DNA of 41,265 nt from Cytophagia bacterium. GTDB lineage: Bacteria; Bacteroidota; Bacteroidia; Cytophagales; Spirosomataceae. The translations under genes and the position numbers were made by a program. The DNA lies in NCBI GenBank assembly GCA_004293645.1, contig REAB01000062.1, positions 1 to 41,265 on the forward strand. Direction: 5' to 3'. A model generated the notes under the pieces. The model had not been told where the DNA came from. It worked only from the letters and a program-made list of their open reading frames with translations, and ran no database searches. The first letter of the stretch is position 1; the number at the start of each line of letters is the position of its first letter. Shown piece after piece: positions 8,567 through 18,034 of the stretch.

Positions 8567-9793
8567 ATGCCCGCTACTTCCTACCGTCCTTTGTTCAGTT
8601 TGCCCGTTGTTGTGGCTGCGCTGGGCTATTTTGTTGATGTCTATGATTTGATACTTTTCAACATTGTGCGCGTACCCAGTTTGCGCGATTTGGGGTTTTC
8701 CGAACAAGAAATCTCTACTTTGGGCGGTACTATTTATAATTGGCAGCAGGCGGGTTTGCTGGTGGGTGGCATAGCCTGGGGCGTGTTGGCCGACAAACGG
8801 GGCCGCTTGTCGGTGCTTTTTGGTTCTATTATTACTTATTCTTTGGCTAATATTGCTTGCGGTTTTGTGCAAGACCCCTCTTGGTACGCGGCTTTGCGTT
8901 TTGTGGCAGGGCTAGGTTTGGCGGGCGAGCTGGGCGCGGGTATCACGCTTGTGTCTGAGATTTTGCCCAAATATCTGCGTGGTTACGGCTCTTCGATTGT
9001 GGCCAGTGTGGGGCTTTTGGGCGCGGTAGTGGCGTATTTTACGGTGGTACTTTTCAACTGGCGCACCTCCTATTTTGTGGGCGGAGGTTTGGGTATTTTG
9101 TTGCTTGCTTTGAGAGTTAGCCTGTCTGAGTCGGGGCTTTTTAGTGGCACCAAATCGCAGGCAGTGGCGCGGGGCAGTTTGTGGGCTTTCTTCAACAACC
9201 GCGTGCGTTTTGCCAAATACCTGCGCTGCATTGGCGTGGGCTTGCCTACTTATTTTGTGATTGGCCTGTTGGCTACTTTTGGCAACGAATTTGCCAAAGC
9301 CATTGGCGTAGTGGGCGAGGTCGCGTCGGGGCGTTGCGTGTTATTTGTGTTTATTGGCATTGTTTTGGGCGATATTTTTAGCGGCTTGCTTAGTCAGTGG
9401 CTGCGTTCGCGGCGGCTGGCCATTGGTACCATGATTTCGATGACGCTACTGGGCTGCCTTTATTATTTGTACGGTTCTGTTGCTACGCCCGCCATTTTTT
9501 ACGCTGTTTGTGGCTATTTGGGTTTTTCAATTGGCTACGTGGCCATGTTTTTGGCCGTTACCGCCGAAACTTTCGGGACCAATCTACGCGCTACGGCCAC
9601 TTCTACCGTTTCTAATTTTGTGCGTGCCACTACCTTGCTTACTTTACCTCTCTTCCAAAATCTCAAACCCAGTTGGGGCGTGGTAGCAGCAGGTAGCTTC
9701 GTGGGGTTGCTGTGTTTTGTTATTGGCTACGCTTCGCTGTGGTTCATGGAAGAAACGTTTCACAAAGACTTGGATTTTGTGGAAGAAATATAG
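8567..9793 (+). CDS. MFS transporter
   Basis: This is an inner-membrane major facilitator of 408 aa with about 12 hydrophobic segments. The loop between helices 2 and 3 has the family motif GVLADKRGRLSVLFGS, and the fourth/fifth helix region reads GLGLAGELGAGITLVSEILPKYLRGYGSS, typical of sugar- and organic-acid-type MFS carriers. The second half shows FVIGYASLWFMEETF at the end. ATG 8567 is chosen because the first helix (PLFSLPVVVAALGYFVDVYD) follows directly; an in-frame ATG at 8534 is possible. The substrate cannot be inferred from its neighbours. Confidence 0.85.
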   Translation: MPATSYRPLFSLPVVVAALGYFVDVYDLILFNIVRVPSLRDLGFSEQEISTLGGTIYNWQQAGLLVGGIAWGVLADKRGRLSVLFGSIITYSLANIACGFVQDPSWYAALRFVAGLGLAGELGAGITLVSEILPKYLRGYGSSIVASVGLLGAVVAYFTVVLFNWRTSYFVGGGLGILLLALRVSLSESGLFSGTKSQAVARGSLWAFFNNRVRFAKYLRCIGVGLPTYFVIGLLATFGNEFAKAIGVVGEVASGRCVLFVFIGIVLGDIFSGLLSQWLRSRRLAIGTMISMTLLGCLYYLYGSVATPAIFYAVCGYLGFSIGYVAMFLAVTAETFGTNLRATATSTVSNFVRATTLLTLPLFQNLKPSWGVVAAGSFVGLLCFVIGYASLWFMEETFHKDLDFVEEI

Positions 9794-9824
9794 CCCAGCC
9801 AAAGTGCCAAACAAAAGAACCGTA

Positions 9825-9852
9825 AAAAATAGTATGCTTGCATACTATTTTT
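9825..9852. promoter_or_regulatory. perfect palindrome between the MFS gene and etfB: operator and/or terminator
   Basis: Arms aaaaatagtatgc (9825-9837) and gcatactattttt (9840-9852) are perfect complements separated by tt. The hairpin ends in a T run and begins 31 nt after the MFS stop, so it could terminate that gene. Its centre also supplies the TTG that would be the -33 element of the etfB promoter, so it may be a regulator site. Confidence 0.6.
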
Positions 9853-9863
9853 AAAATTCATTG

Positions 9864-9871
9864 TATATTTG
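9864..9871 (+). promoter_or_regulatory. etfB: candidate -7 box of the etfB promoter
   Basis: TATATTTG matches TAnnTTTG. A TTG 23 nt upstream lies in the centre of the palindrome at 9825-9852. The implied leader before etfB is about 180 nt and AT-rich; no riboswitch was recognised in it. Confidence 0.45.
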
Positions 9872-10060
9872 CCCTCCTAATTCAAAAAACAATGGTAGCA
9901 GTTTGATGTTTTGAATTTGAGATTGATAAATGATGCAAATTAAAAAATGACATAAACTTTTGATTAGCAATTAGTTAAAAAAACTTTATCAATCTCAAAC
10001 CAAATTCCAGTATTGCTCAAAGTCAAATCATAAACTTTAAATTACAAACCCAAAACTGAA

Positions 10061-10798
10061 ATGAAAATTTTAGTGTGCATCACCAACGTACCCGACACCA
10101 CCGCCAAAATTGCGTTTATCGACAATGATACCAAGCTGAACAAGGCGGGCGTGCAGTATATTATTGGCCCTTACGACGACTACGCCCTGGCGCGCGCCGT
10201 AGAATTGAAAGAACAACACGGCGGAAGCATCACGGTTTTGAACGTGGGCGAAGCCGACGGCGAGCAGCAAATTCGGAAGGCATTGGCCATTGGAGCCGAC
10301 GATGCCATTCGGGTCAATTGCGAACCCAGCGACTCTTATTTTGTGGCCGCTCAAATAGCCCACTGCGCCAAAGAAGGCAGCTATGACCTCATTTTGATGG
10401 GCCGCGAGTCCATTGATTTTAACTCGGGCGTGGTACACGGCTTGGTGGGCGAGATGCTCAACATTCCGTCGTTTTCGCCCGTTATGAAACTCGACATTGA
10501 CGGTAATACCGCTAAGTTTGCCCGCGAAATAGAAGGTGGTAAAGAATATTTGGAAGCATCGCTGCCGCTCGTATTGGGTTGCCAAGAACCGATTGCTGAG
10601 TGGAAAATTCCGAACATGAGGGGCATTATGACTGCCCGCACCAAGCCCCTCAACGTGGTAGAACCAGTAGCAGTACCAGAAGCCGCCACGCTCGAAAAAT
10701 ACACGTTGCCCGCGCCAAAAGGAGCTGTAAAAATGATAGCCGCCGACGACGTAGAGAGCCTCATTGCACTCTTAAAAAGCGAAGCGAAAGTGCTTTGA
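10061..10798 (+). CDS. etfB: electron transfer flavoprotein subunit beta
   Basis: EtfB pairs with EtfA to carry electrons from acyl-CoA and other dehydrogenases to the quinone pool through ETF:quinone oxidoreductase; it holds the AMP. The 245-aa protein begins MKILVCITNVPDTTAKI, then shows LNKAGVQYIIGPYDDYALARAVELKEQHGG, the AMP/ETF signature region ALAIGADDAIRV, and YDLILMGRESIDFNSGVVHGLVGEMLNIP. The C-terminal arm (KPLNVVEPVAVPEAATLEKYTLPAPKGAVKMI) is the segment that wraps EtfA in known structures. Length and order are normal, and etfA follows 154 nt downstream. The gap is unusually long and repeat-filled for this gene pair. Confidence 0.95.
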   Translation: MKILVCITNVPDTTAKIAFIDNDTKLNKAGVQYIIGPYDDYALARAVELKEQHGGSITVLNVGEADGEQQIRKALAIGADDAIRVNCEPSDSYFVAAQIAHCAKEGSYDLILMGRESIDFNSGVVHGLVGEMLNIPSFSPVMKLDIDGNTAKFAREIEGGKEYLEASLPLVLGCQEPIAEWKIPNMRGIMTARTKPLNVVEPVAVPEAATLEKYTLPAPKGAVKMIAADDVESLIALLKSEAKVL

Positions 10799-10815
10799 CA
10801 TTGAGCAGCAAACAG

Positions 10816-10951
10816 TTATCATTGAACAATATTTAATTCTGATTGAGTTATTCTGATTTGTTCAGTGTTCAATGATAAATCGGGGTCGCCCGTGCGGTTC
10901 AATTATAAATACCAAAATGATAAATGTTCAACGATAAATGTTCAATGATAA
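10816..10951. repeat. 12-bp repeats between etfB and etfA
   Basis: The unit gttcaaYgataa occurs directly at 10867-10878, 10926-10937 and 10940-10951, and inverted (ttatcattgaac) at 10816-10827. A copy of the 16-bp cgcacgggcgRccccg element lies between them in inverse orientation (10881-10896). The first and second copies can pair across 39 nt. The last copy runs almost into the etfA start. Confidence 0.7.
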
Positions 10952-10952
10952 A

Positions 10953-11915
10953 ATGGTCTTAATATTTGTAGAACTTGACAACGGTCAAATTAAAAAAACT
11001 TCGTTAGAAGCCGTTTATTACGGTGCTGAAGTAGCAAAAATGCAAGGTTCAACGGCCACCGTACTGGCCATTGGTGCCGCCAACTCAGCGGCTTTGGCCG
11101 TAGCAGGTTCGTTTGGAGCGTCCAAAGTGTTGCACGCCAACGCGACCAACTTGCAAACCGAAAACGCCATGGCCTACGCCAGCGTACTGGCCGAAGCCGT
11201 GCGTCAAGAAAATGCCGACGTGGTAATACTGCCCAAATCGGGCCTTTGCGATGCCATGAGCGCGCGCGCCGCCGCCAAACTCCAAGCCAGCGTGGTGTCG
11301 GGCGTGGTGGAGTTACCCGATTTGTCGAATGGTTTTAAGGTAAAACGCGGCATTTATACGGGTAAGGCATTTGCCACGGTGTCGGTAAGTGGTGCTATCA
11401 AAATTTTGGGCGTAAAAAAGAGTGCCGTTACTCCCGTAGAAAGTGGCGCGGTAGCCGAGGTCATAGCCTTCAATCCTGCTACCAATGCGGGAGATTTTGT
11501 GGCTAAAATTATCTCGCAAGAAAAAGCCGACGGCGAGTTGTCGCTCACCGAAGCCGACATCGTTGTGTCGGGAGGGCGTGGCATGAAAGGTCCCGAAAAC
11601 TGGCAACCTATCCTTGATTTGGCGCACGCATTGCACGCTGCTACGGGTTGTTCAAAACCAGTTTCTGACCTCGATTGGCGGCCTCACCACGAGCATATTG
11701 GCCAAACGGGCATTAAAGTAGCCCCCAATTTGTACATTGCGTGCGGCATTTCGGGGGCTATTCAGCATTTGGCTGGGGTCAATTCGTCGAAGTGCATTGT
11801 CGTTATCAATAAAGATGCCGACGCGCCCTTTTTCAAAGCGGCCGATTATGGCATTGTGGGCGATGTTTTTGATATTTTGCCCCGCCTTACCAAAGCCATT
11901 GAGGCGGCCAAGTAA
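10953..11915 (+). CDS. etfA: electron transfer flavoprotein subunit alpha
   Basis: EtfA is the FAD-binding partner of EtfB. The 320-aa product starts MVLIFVELDNGQIKKTSLEAVYYGAE, has an N-terminal Rossmann-like domain (VVILPKSGLCDAMSARAAAKL), and a C-terminal FAD domain with SGGRGMKGPENW, then DWRPHHEHIGQTG and IKVAPNLYIACGISGAIQHLAG, ending in VINKDADAPFFKAADYGIVGD. ATG 10953 is preferred over the in-frame ATG 10938, since the latter begins inside a repeat unit and adds MFNDK ahead of the conserved start. A strong terminator follows at 11951. The GQTG and ISGAIQHLAG segments indicate intact flavin binding. Confidence 0.95.
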   Translation: MVLIFVELDNGQIKKTSLEAVYYGAEVAKMQGSTATVLAIGAANSAALAVAGSFGASKVLHANATNLQTENAMAYASVLAEAVRQENADVVILPKSGLCDAMSARAAAKLQASVVSGVVELPDLSNGFKVKRGIYTGKAFATVSVSGAIKILGVKKSAVTPVESGAVAEVIAFNPATNAGDFVAKIISQEKADGELSLTEADIVVSGGRGMKGPENWQPILDLAHALHAATGCSKPVSDLDWRPHHEHIGQTGIKVAPNLYIACGISGAIQHLAGVNSSKCIVVINKDADAPFFKAADYGIVGDVFDILPRLTKAIEAAK

Positions 11916-11950
11916 AACGATTGGCTTTGTTTTTTTGTTACTTTGGTTGC

Positions 11951-11990
11951 ATTAGGGCTAAAATTATCTCAATTTTAGCCCTAATTTTTT
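11951..11990 (+). terminator. rho-independent terminator after etfA
   Basis: A 15-bp perfect stem (attagggctaaaatt at 11951-11965, complement at 11971-11985), a 5-nt loop, and a T run through 11990, beginning 36 nt after the etfA stop. Confidence 0.85.
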
Positions 11991-12014
11991 GACCATTAAA
12001 TCTACTGTTTACAA

Positions 12015-13037
12015 ATGAACTACAAATTATTGGGTAAATCGGGTTTGCGGGTTTCGGAGTTGTGTTTGGGCACAATGACCTTTGGCACCGAATGGGGCTG
12101 GGGAGCAGACCAACAAGAAAGTAAAAAAATATTTGACACCTACGCCAACGCAGGTGGCAATTTTTTGGACACCGCCAACCGTTATACCGAAGGTAGCTCG
12201 GAGCGTTTTTTGGGCGATTTTATCGCCGCCGACCGCGACCATTTTGTGGTAGCTACCAAATATGCCCTCAAAGACCGCAACGGCGACCCCAATTTTGCAG
12301 GAAACCACCGCAAGAACATGATTCGCTCGGTAAATGAGAGCCTCAAACGCCTCAATACTGAGTTTATTGACTTGTTTTGGCTGCACATGTGGGACAACAC
12401 CACGCCCGTAGATGAGATATTGCGCGGCCTCGACGACCTCATCAGCAGCGGTAAAGTACAATATATTGGCATCTCGGACACGCCCGCTTGGGTGGTTTCG
12501 CAGGCCAATACCATAGCCGAGCTGCGCGGTTGGAGTCGTTTTGTGGCTTTGCAAATTGAATATTCGCTCATTCAGCGGGCGGCCGAGCGCGACCTGCTGC
12601 CCATGGCCAAAGCCTTTGATATGGCCGTAACCCCCTGGGGTGTCATTGGCGGCGGCGCTTTGACGGGCAAATACCTGCGCGGCGAAGCGGGGCGCGTACC
12701 CGAACACAGCATCAGGCGCAACAGCCGCAGTTTGGATATTGCCCAAGAAGTAGTAAATGTAGCCACCGAGCTGGGCGTGCTGCCCGCCCAAGTGGCCATC
12801 AACTGGGCGCGGCAGCGCGTAGCCAACGTCATGCCCATTGTGGGGGCGCGGCACGTAACCCAACTCAAAGAATCGCTCGAATGTTTGGCATTTACTATTC
12901 CTGCCGAAATGATGACCCGCCTCGATGAAGTTTCCAAGATTGAGTTGGGCTTTCCGCACGATTTTCTGGCTTCTGAAGGAGTCAAAGAAGTGGCGTTCGG
13001 GGGTATGTTCGACAAAATTCAAAACCACCGAGGGTAA
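12015..13037 (+). CDS. aldo/keto reductase
   Basis: This is an NADPH-dependent TIM-barrel oxidoreductase of 340 aa; the physiological substrate is unknown. The catalytic tetrad is complete: Asp52 and Tyr57 in GNFLDTANRY, Lys82 in VATKYAL and His124 in FWLHMWD. The NADP-binding end shows ALTGKYLRGE and VMPIVGARHVTQLKESL. The N-terminal MNYKLLGKSGLRVSELCLGTMTFGTEWGWG is typical of the YhdN/general-stress or AKR11-like branch. It lies alone, between the etfA terminator and the glutamine synthetase terminator, and is likely monocistronic. Confidence 0.92.
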   Translation: MNYKLLGKSGLRVSELCLGTMTFGTEWGWGADQQESKKIFDTYANAGGNFLDTANRYTEGSSERFLGDFIAADRDHFVVATKYALKDRNGDPNFAGNHRKNMIRSVNESLKRLNTEFIDLFWLHMWDNTTPVDEILRGLDDLISSGKVQYIGISDTPAWVVSQANTIAELRGWSRFVALQIEYSLIQRAAERDLLPMAKAFDMAVTPWGVIGGGALTGKYLRGEAGRVPEHSIRRNSRSLDIAQEVVNVATELGVLPAQVAINWARQRVANVMPIVGARHVTQLKESLECLAFTIPAEMMTRLDEVSKIELGFPHDFLASEGVKEVAFGGMFDKIQNHRG

Positions 13038-13135
13038 GTAGTTGGGCAGAAATAGGCGGTTCGCCGCTGCGACGCTATTATTTTTGATTTGTAATAAAGG
13101 GTAATTTGGTAGTAATAGATTGATAAACATCGGAT

Positions 13136-13167
13136 CGCACGGGCGGCCCCGCGCACGGGCAGCCCCG
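13136..13167. repeat. two tandem copies of a 16-bp GC-rich intergenic motif
   Basis: cgcacgggcggccccg (13136-13151) is followed directly by cgcacgggcagccccg (13152-13167). The pair is flanked by catcgg (13128-13133) and ccgatg (13170-13175), an inverted repeat. Related single copies lie at 10881-10896 and 41126-41141. The surrounding DNA is AT-rich, so the element stands out in base composition. Confidence 0.75.
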
Positions 13168-13264
13168 CGCCGATGCGGATAATTACAACAAATTACTATA
13201 ATTACAAACAATTACAAGTAAGTACTTAAGAATACTTGGCCAAATACTACAATAGGATGTAAAC

Positions 13265-13294
13265 AAAAAACCCCGTTAAGCAACGGGGTTTTTT
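13265..13294. terminator. rho-independent terminator of glutamine synthetase (bidirectional)
   Basis: Stem ccccgtt/aacgggg (13271-13277 and 13282-13288) with an AAGC loop, six T after it on the plus strand and six A before it, so it has U-tracts in both directions. It can end the glutamine synthetase transcript (minus strand, stop at 13315) and possibly plus-strand transcription from the aldo/keto reductase. Confidence 0.85.
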
Positions 13295-13314
13295 AGTAGT
13301 TTGTATTCCAAAAA

Positions 13315-14331
13315 TCAGATTTTTGCGGTCTTTACCGTCTTTATAATACGCGCTGCCACTTTGTACGGGTCGGCAGCCGAGTTGGGGCGACGGTCTTCCA
13401 GCCAGCCTTTCCAGCCTTTTTGTACGGCTGCAATAGGAATGCGGATAGAAGCTCCACGGTCAGAAACACCGTAAGAGAATTGATCAATTGATTGCGTTTC
13501 GTGCTTGCCTGTCAAGCGCAAGTGGTTGTCGGCACCATATACGGCAATGTGCTCTTTTATCAATGGTGCAAAAGCCTGACATATTACATCGTAAGTTTCT
13601 TTGTTTCCTGCGGTACGAAGTGCCGTATTCGAGAAGTTGGCGTGCATTCCCGAGCCGTTCCAGTCGGTGTTGCCCAATGGCTTGCAGTGCCAATTGATGG
13701 CCAAACCGTATTTTTCGCCCATGCGCTCGAGTAGGTAGCGGGCAAGCCAGATTTGGTCGCCAGCTTCTTTGGCCCCTTTGGCAAAAATTTGAAATTCCCA
13801 CTGACCTGTGGCTACTTCGGCATTGATGCCTTCTACGTTTAAGCCTGCTTGCAAGCAAACTTCGAGGTGTTCTTCAATAATGTCGCGGCCAAAGGCGTTT
13901 TGAGCGCCCACCGAGCAGTAGTACGGCCCTTGTGGAGCTGGGTAGCCACTTGTTGGAAAACCAAGCGGTTTATTGATTTTGGTGTCCCACAAAAAATATT
14001 CTTGCTCAAATCCAAACCAAAAGTCGTTGTCGTCGTCTTCGATGGTAGCGCGTCCGTTCGATTCGTGCGCTGTGCCGTCGGCGTTTAATACTTCACACAT
14101 CACTAAATAACCCGTACCCGAGCGGGCGGGGTCTTTACAAATAAAAACGGGTTTCAACAAGCAGTCAGAAGAACCGCCTGGTGCTTGCTCAGTAGAGCTA
14201 CCATCAAAACACCACACGTCGCAATCTTCTAATTTACCACTGAAATTAGTTTCAACTTTCGTTTTACTGCGCAGACTTTGCGTTGGTTTGTAACCGTCCA
14301 ACCAAATGTACTCTAATTTCGCCTTTGTCAT
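13315..14331 (-). CDS. glnII: glutamine synthetase, type II (beta-grasp)
   Basis: The enzyme makes glutamine from glutamate, ammonia and ATP. At 338 aa it is much shorter than GSI (about 470) or GSIII (about 700) and matches the GSII (eukaryote/rhizobium-like) class: LEYIWLDGYKPTQSLRSKTK at the start, VWCFDGSSTEQAPGGSSDCLLKP, FGFEQEYFLW (metal Glu), GPYYCSVGAQNAFGRDI, INAEVATGQWEFQI, and the loop GSGMHANFSN. The C-terminal RLTGKHETQSIDQFSYGVSDRGASIRIP carries nucleotide and glutamate contacts. No adenylylation tail is present, as expected for GSII. No P-II or amt gene is adjacent. It has its own promoter and terminator. Confidence 0.93.
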   Translation of the reverse strand: MTKAKLEYIWLDGYKPTQSLRSKTKVETNFSGKLEDCDVWCFDGSSTEQAPGGSSDCLLKPVFICKDPARSGTGYLVMCEVLNADGTAHESNGRATIEDDDNDFWFGFEQEYFLWDTKINKPLGFPTSGYPAPQGPYYCSVGAQNAFGRDIIEEHLEVCLQAGLNVEGINAEVATGQWEFQIFAKGAKEAGDQIWLARYLLERMGEKYGLAINWHCKPLGNTDWNGSGMHANFSNTALRTAGNKETYDVICQAFAPLIKEHIAVYGADNHLRLTGKHETQSIDQFSYGVSDRGASIRIPIAAVQKGWKGWLEDRRPNSAADPYKVAARIIKTVKTAKI

Positions 14332-14783
14332 TTTTACTGAATTATTAGAAGGTTAATATTATCAAAGTGATTTATTTACGGATTCAAAAGTAACGCAAAC
14401 AGGAGGTATTACCAAATTTTATTTCATTTTTTTTGATAAATACCATTTATTACAACTGTTTATTGGGTATTATTGAATAAATATGCGTTTTTTTTGCACA
14501 AATCTAAGAGGTTTGATATTTGCCTAATTGGTTGATTAATTGCTAAAAAAACGAAAAACAAAGGTTTTAATTGAATCGAATTGTCGTAAAAATAAGTAAA
14601 ATACCATTTTATTGGTTTGGAAGAGTGGCAGCGTTAAAACTGAATATTTGCTTGTTGATGGCGGCTTTTTTGAGTTTTTAAGCAGTAAAGGGTGTATTTG
14701 CCACAAACTTTTGTCAAATTTGCAATTCTAAAATAAATAATTCGGCATCATTAAAAACAGCAATCCCGCAGGTGGGTTTTTGA
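14332..14783. other. 452-nt intergenic region upstream of glnII and the TPR lipoprotein
   Basis: This AT-rich gap separates two divergent genes. It contains the glnII promoter (14385-14416, minus strand). I see no open frame with protein-like content, RNA gene or repeat in the rest. A weak CAAATTTG (14715-14722) may be a -7 box for the TPR gene. Confidence 0.5.
14385..14416 (-). promoter_or_regulatory. promoter of glutamine synthetase
   Basis: On the minus strand TTTG (14413-14416) and TACTTTTG (14385-14392) are 20 nt apart, a good match to the Bacteroidota -33/-7 pair. It lies 53 nt upstream of the start codon. No obvious NtcA- or Ntr-like site was recognised. Confidence 0.6.
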
Positions 14784-16001
14784 ATGAAGTTTCTCCATTT
14801 TTTTGTGTGTATGGTTTTGTTGGTCAGCATGTTGTCTTGTTCGGAAGATGCCAAGCAAGGTACGCGTATTCCGCCGTTGCCTGGCATAGACGCGCAAAAA
14901 AGAATAGAAACCAGCATTGGCTTTTTGAGCAGAGCCATTAAACGGCGACCCAGTATCGCTCAAAATTATGGCAAACGGGCTGAATGTTACCTGTTGATAC
15001 AACAATACAACGAAGCCCTCACTGACATCAACAAAGCGTTGGATATAAACCCCAACAATGGTTTGTTTTTATTGACTCGGGCCAGGGTGCTGCGCCAATT
15101 TAAACGCTACGACCAAGCCCTTGCCGATGCTCAAAAAGCCGAAGTCTTGAACCAAGATACCCCCGAACTTTACACCTTGCTCGGTGATTTGGCCCAACAA
15201 AAAGGACGCTATCCGCAAGCGAAGTTGTATTTGGCCAAAGCCCTGCAAATAGCTCCCTATAACGGCGATGCGTACTTTTATAACGGCACGCTCACTGCCC
15301 GCCAAGGCGACACGGCATCGGCTATTGTGCTGATGCAACGCGCCCTTGAGCTCAAACCCCGCTTTCTGGAACCTTACGCTGCCCTGACGGCCATTCATAC
15401 CCAGCTCCATGAATACCCGCAGGCTATGGCGTACAACAGCGCAGGGTTGCGGTATTTTCCAGAAGAATCAAGCCTGCACTACACACGCGGCGTAATGTAC
15501 CAAACCAAGCGGCGCCTCGATAGTGCACTCATTTGTTACGAAAAAGCCATTTTGTTTGATTCTACCAACTATTTGGCCAACTTTCAAGCGGGGGTTATTT
15601 ATTTAAAATGGAATAGTTTGGAGCGTGCCGTTCAAAACTTAGGCAAAGCGGCAAGGTTTAACCCTCAATTTCCGCAAATTAATTTACTACTCGGCACGGC
15701 TTTTGATAAGTTAGGAAATGTAGATAAAGCATTGGAGCAATATACGTTGGCTACGCAGCTTAACCCGCGCGATTACAAAGCCCAAGCCAGTTTGGCGCGC
15801 GCGCAACGGCGCAAATACTACATAGAAATATACGGCTATTTGCCCCCCGCCGAAGCTGCCGCTGTGGCCGAAGAAACGACAGAAGCACCCGTGGAAACAA
15901 AAACGTTAGACACCGCCCGCGTAAGAATCAATGTATTGCAACCACGTTTGCAAATAAGAACAAAAACCGACTCTGGTCGAACATTTAAAATAAAACAGTA
16001 A
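14784..16001 (+). CDS. TPR-repeat lipoprotein
   Basis: This is a 405-aa tetratricopeptide protein with a lipoprotein signal: [19 protein letters not shown], where the Cys follows a hydrophobic segment (lipobox-like SMLSC). At least eight TPR units follow from about residue 40 to 360, for example [32 protein letters not shown] and [31 protein letters not shown]. The tail (about 360-405) is acidic then basic and may be disordered. It is probably a periplasm-facing scaffold, with an unknown partner. It ends 19 nt before thrS, so the two may be cotranscribed. Confidence 0.85.
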   Translation: MKFLHFFVCMVLLVSMLSCSEDAKQGTRIPPLPGIDAQKRIETSIGFLSRAIKRRPSIAQNYGKRAECYLLIQQYNEALTDINKALDINPNNGLFLLTRARVLRQFKRYDQALADAQKAEVLNQDTPELYTLLGDLAQQKGRYPQAKLYLAKALQIAPYNGDAYFYNGTLTARQGDTASAIVLMQRALELKPRFLEPYAALTAIHTQLHEYPQAMAYNSAGLRYFPEESSLHYTRGVMYQTKRRLDSALICYEKAILFDSTNYLANFQAGVIYLKWNSLERAVQNLGKAARFNPQFPQINLLLGTAFDKLGNVDKALEQYTLATQLNPRDYKAQASLARAQRRKYYIEIYGYLPPAEAAAVAEETTEAPVETKTLDTARVRINVLQPRLQIRTKTDSGRTFKIKQ

Positions 16002-16020
16002 CAGACTTAATGCGTTAATT

Positions 16021-17970
16021 ATGATTAAAGTTACCCTCCCCGACGGCAGCGTGCGCCAATACCCCAAAGGTAGCAGCAGCATGGATGTTGCGCTCAGTAT
16101 TAGCGAAGGATTGGCCCGCAACGTACTGGCAGCCAAAGTAAACGGACAAATAGTAGAGGCCAATCGAGCCATCGAAACTGACGTAAATATACAGCTTTTG
16201 ACTTGGAATGACGACGACGGGAAAGCCGCTTTTTGGCACACTTCTGCCCACTTGTTGGCTTATGCCCTCGAAACACTCTATCCCAACGTTAAGTTTGGCA
16301 CCGGGCCCGCCATTGAGCGGGGTTTTTATTACGACGTGGACTTTGGCGACTATAAGTTTTCGGAAGCTGACTTTGCCAAAGTAGAAGCCAAGATGCTTGA
16401 ACTGGCCCGCCAAAAATACCCGAACGTGCGCAAAGAAATGCCCAAAAAAGAAGCCGTCGCTTTTTTTGAAGCCAAAAGCGACCCTTACAAACTCGAACTG
16501 CTCGAAGGCCTGGCCGACGGCACCATTACGTTCTATGAAACGGGCAACTATACCGACCTCTGCGCCGGGCCCCACATCGTTGATACGAGTCCCATCAAGG
16601 CTGTAAAAATAACCTCGGTGGCGGGGGCTTATTGGCGTGCCAACGAAAAAAATAAAATGCTGACGCGGGTGTATGGCATCACGTTTCCAAAAAAATCGGA
16701 TTTGGATGATTATTTGCTGGCCTTTGAAGAAGCAAAAAAACGCGACCACCGCAAGTTAGGCCGCGAATTAGACCTGTTTTATTTCAGTGAGTCGGTGGGA
16801 ATGGGCTTGCCCCTGTGGGCCCCCAAAGGCGCGGCTCTGCGCGAGAACTTGATTCAGTTTTTGCGTAAAATCCAAACGCGAGCGGGTTATCAGCACGTTT
16901 CTACGCCGCACATTGGCAAAAAAGAACTCTACATCACGTCGGGGCATTATGCCAAATACGGCCAAGATTCGTTTCAGCCCATTCACACGCCCGAAGAAAA
17001 CGAAGAGTTTTTTTTGAAACCCATGAACTGCCCGCACCACTGCGAAATTTATAACGCCAAACCACACAGTTACAAGGAGTTGCCCATCAAATATGCGGAG
17101 TTTGGTACGGTATATCGCTACGAACAGTCGGGAGAGCTGCATGGCCTTACCCGCGTGCGTGGTTTTACCCAAGACGATGCCCACATTTATTGCCGCCCCG
17201 ATCAGCTCAAAGCCGAATTTTTGAAAGTAGTTGATTTGGTAAATTTTGTGTATAGTAACCTGGGATTCAGCGAGTTTCAAACCCAAATATCGCTGCGCGA
17301 CCCCCACAACCAAGAAAAATACTTGGGTACTGATGAGATGTGGAACATGGCCGAAAGTGCTATTATTGAAGCCACCCGCGAGCGCGGCATGAAAACCACT
17401 ACCAAAGAAGGCGAAGCGGCTTTTTATGGCCCCAAACTCGACTTCATGGTGCGCGATGCCATTGGGCGTAAATGGCAAATTGGGACCATTCAAGTAGATT
17501 ACATGATGCCCGAAAACTTTGATTTGAAATATATGGGGAGCGACAACGAAACCCATCGGCCTGTGATGATTCACCGCGCACTGTTTGGCTCAATGGAGCG
17601 TTTTATTGCCCTGCTTATCGAAAGCACGGGCGGTAATTTCCCGCTCTGGCTCGCCCCCGAACCCATTCGTATTTTGCCCATTTCGGACAAATACAACGAT
17701 TACGCCCAGACAATAATGCGCCAAATAATGGACGCAACCGACTTGGTGGTAGATATTGACGAACGAGACGAGAAAATAAGCCGTAAAATCCGCGATGCCG
17801 AAGTAAACAAGATACCGTACATGCTTATTGTGGGCGAAAAAGAACAAGCCGAAGGCAAAGTGTCGCCCCGCCGCAAAGGCCAAGGCGACTTGGGCGGCAT
17901 GAGCGTGGCCGATTTTATAACACATTTTCAAGGTGAAATAAAAGGCGCGATAACCCAATTTAATGCCTAA
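16021..17970 (+). CDS. thrS: threonine--tRNA ligase
   Basis: It charges tRNA-Thr and edits mischarged Ser-tRNA. Domains in order: TGS (residues 1-61), editing domain with HTSAH and CAGPH (the HxxxH and CxxxH metal/editing sites), class II catalytic core with the motif 2 region [32 protein letters not shown], zinc ligand in [10 protein letters not shown], motif 3 in [15 protein letters not shown], and an anticodon-binding domain from about 550 ([14 protein letters not shown]). The length of 649 aa is standard. The start is 19 nt after the TPR lipoprotein. A strong terminator follows, separating it from infC. No T-box or other leader was seen. Confidence 0.97.
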   Translation: MIKVTLPDGSVRQYPKGSSSMDVALSISEGLARNVLAAKVNGQIVEANRAIETDVNIQLLTWNDDDGKAAFWHTSAHLLAYALETLYPNVKFGTGPAIERGFYYDVDFGDYKFSEADFAKVEAKMLELARQKYPNVRKEMPKKEAVAFFEAKSDPYKLELLEGLADGTITFYETGNYTDLCAGPHIVDTSPIKAVKITSVAGAYWRANEKNKMLTRVYGITFPKKSDLDDYLLAFEEAKKRDHRKLGRELDLFYFSESVGMGLPLWAPKGAALRENLIQFLRKIQTRAGYQHVSTPHIGKKELYITSGHYAKYGQDSFQPIHTPEENEEFFLKPMNCPHHCEIYNAKPHSYKELPIKYAEFGTVYRYEQSGELHGLTRVRGFTQDDAHIYCRPDQLKAEFLKVVDLVNFVYSNLGFSEFQTQISLRDPHNQEKYLGTDEMWNMAESAIIEATRERGMKTTTKEGEAAFYGPKLDFMVRDAIGRKWQIGTIQVDYMMPENFDLKYMGSDNETHRPVMIHRALFGSMERFIALLIESTGGNFPLWLAPEPIRILPISDKYNDYAQTIMRQIMDATDLVVDIDERDEKISRKIRDAEVNKIPYMLIVGEKEQAEGKVSPRRKGQGDLGGMSVADFITHFQGEIKGAITQFNA

Positions 17971-17979
17971 AATAACCCC

Positions 17980-18017
17980 AAATGCCAAAAAATGGAACGT
18001 TTTTTGGCATTTTTTTT
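17980..18017 (+). terminator. rho-independent terminator after thrS
   Basis: Stem aaatgccaaaaaa (17980-17992) pairs with ttttttggcattt (18000-18012), with a 7-nt loop and further T residues to 18017. It lies 9 nt after the thrS stop. Confidence 0.8.
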
Positions 18018-18034
18018 GTATCAACTATATATTA

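Noticed and set aside
12027..13211. 394-codon open frame on the minus strand opposite the aldo/keto reductase
   Set aside because: It is the complement of a gene with a full catalytic tetrad, has His/Gly/Ala-rich content typical of a shadow frame and matches no family I know.
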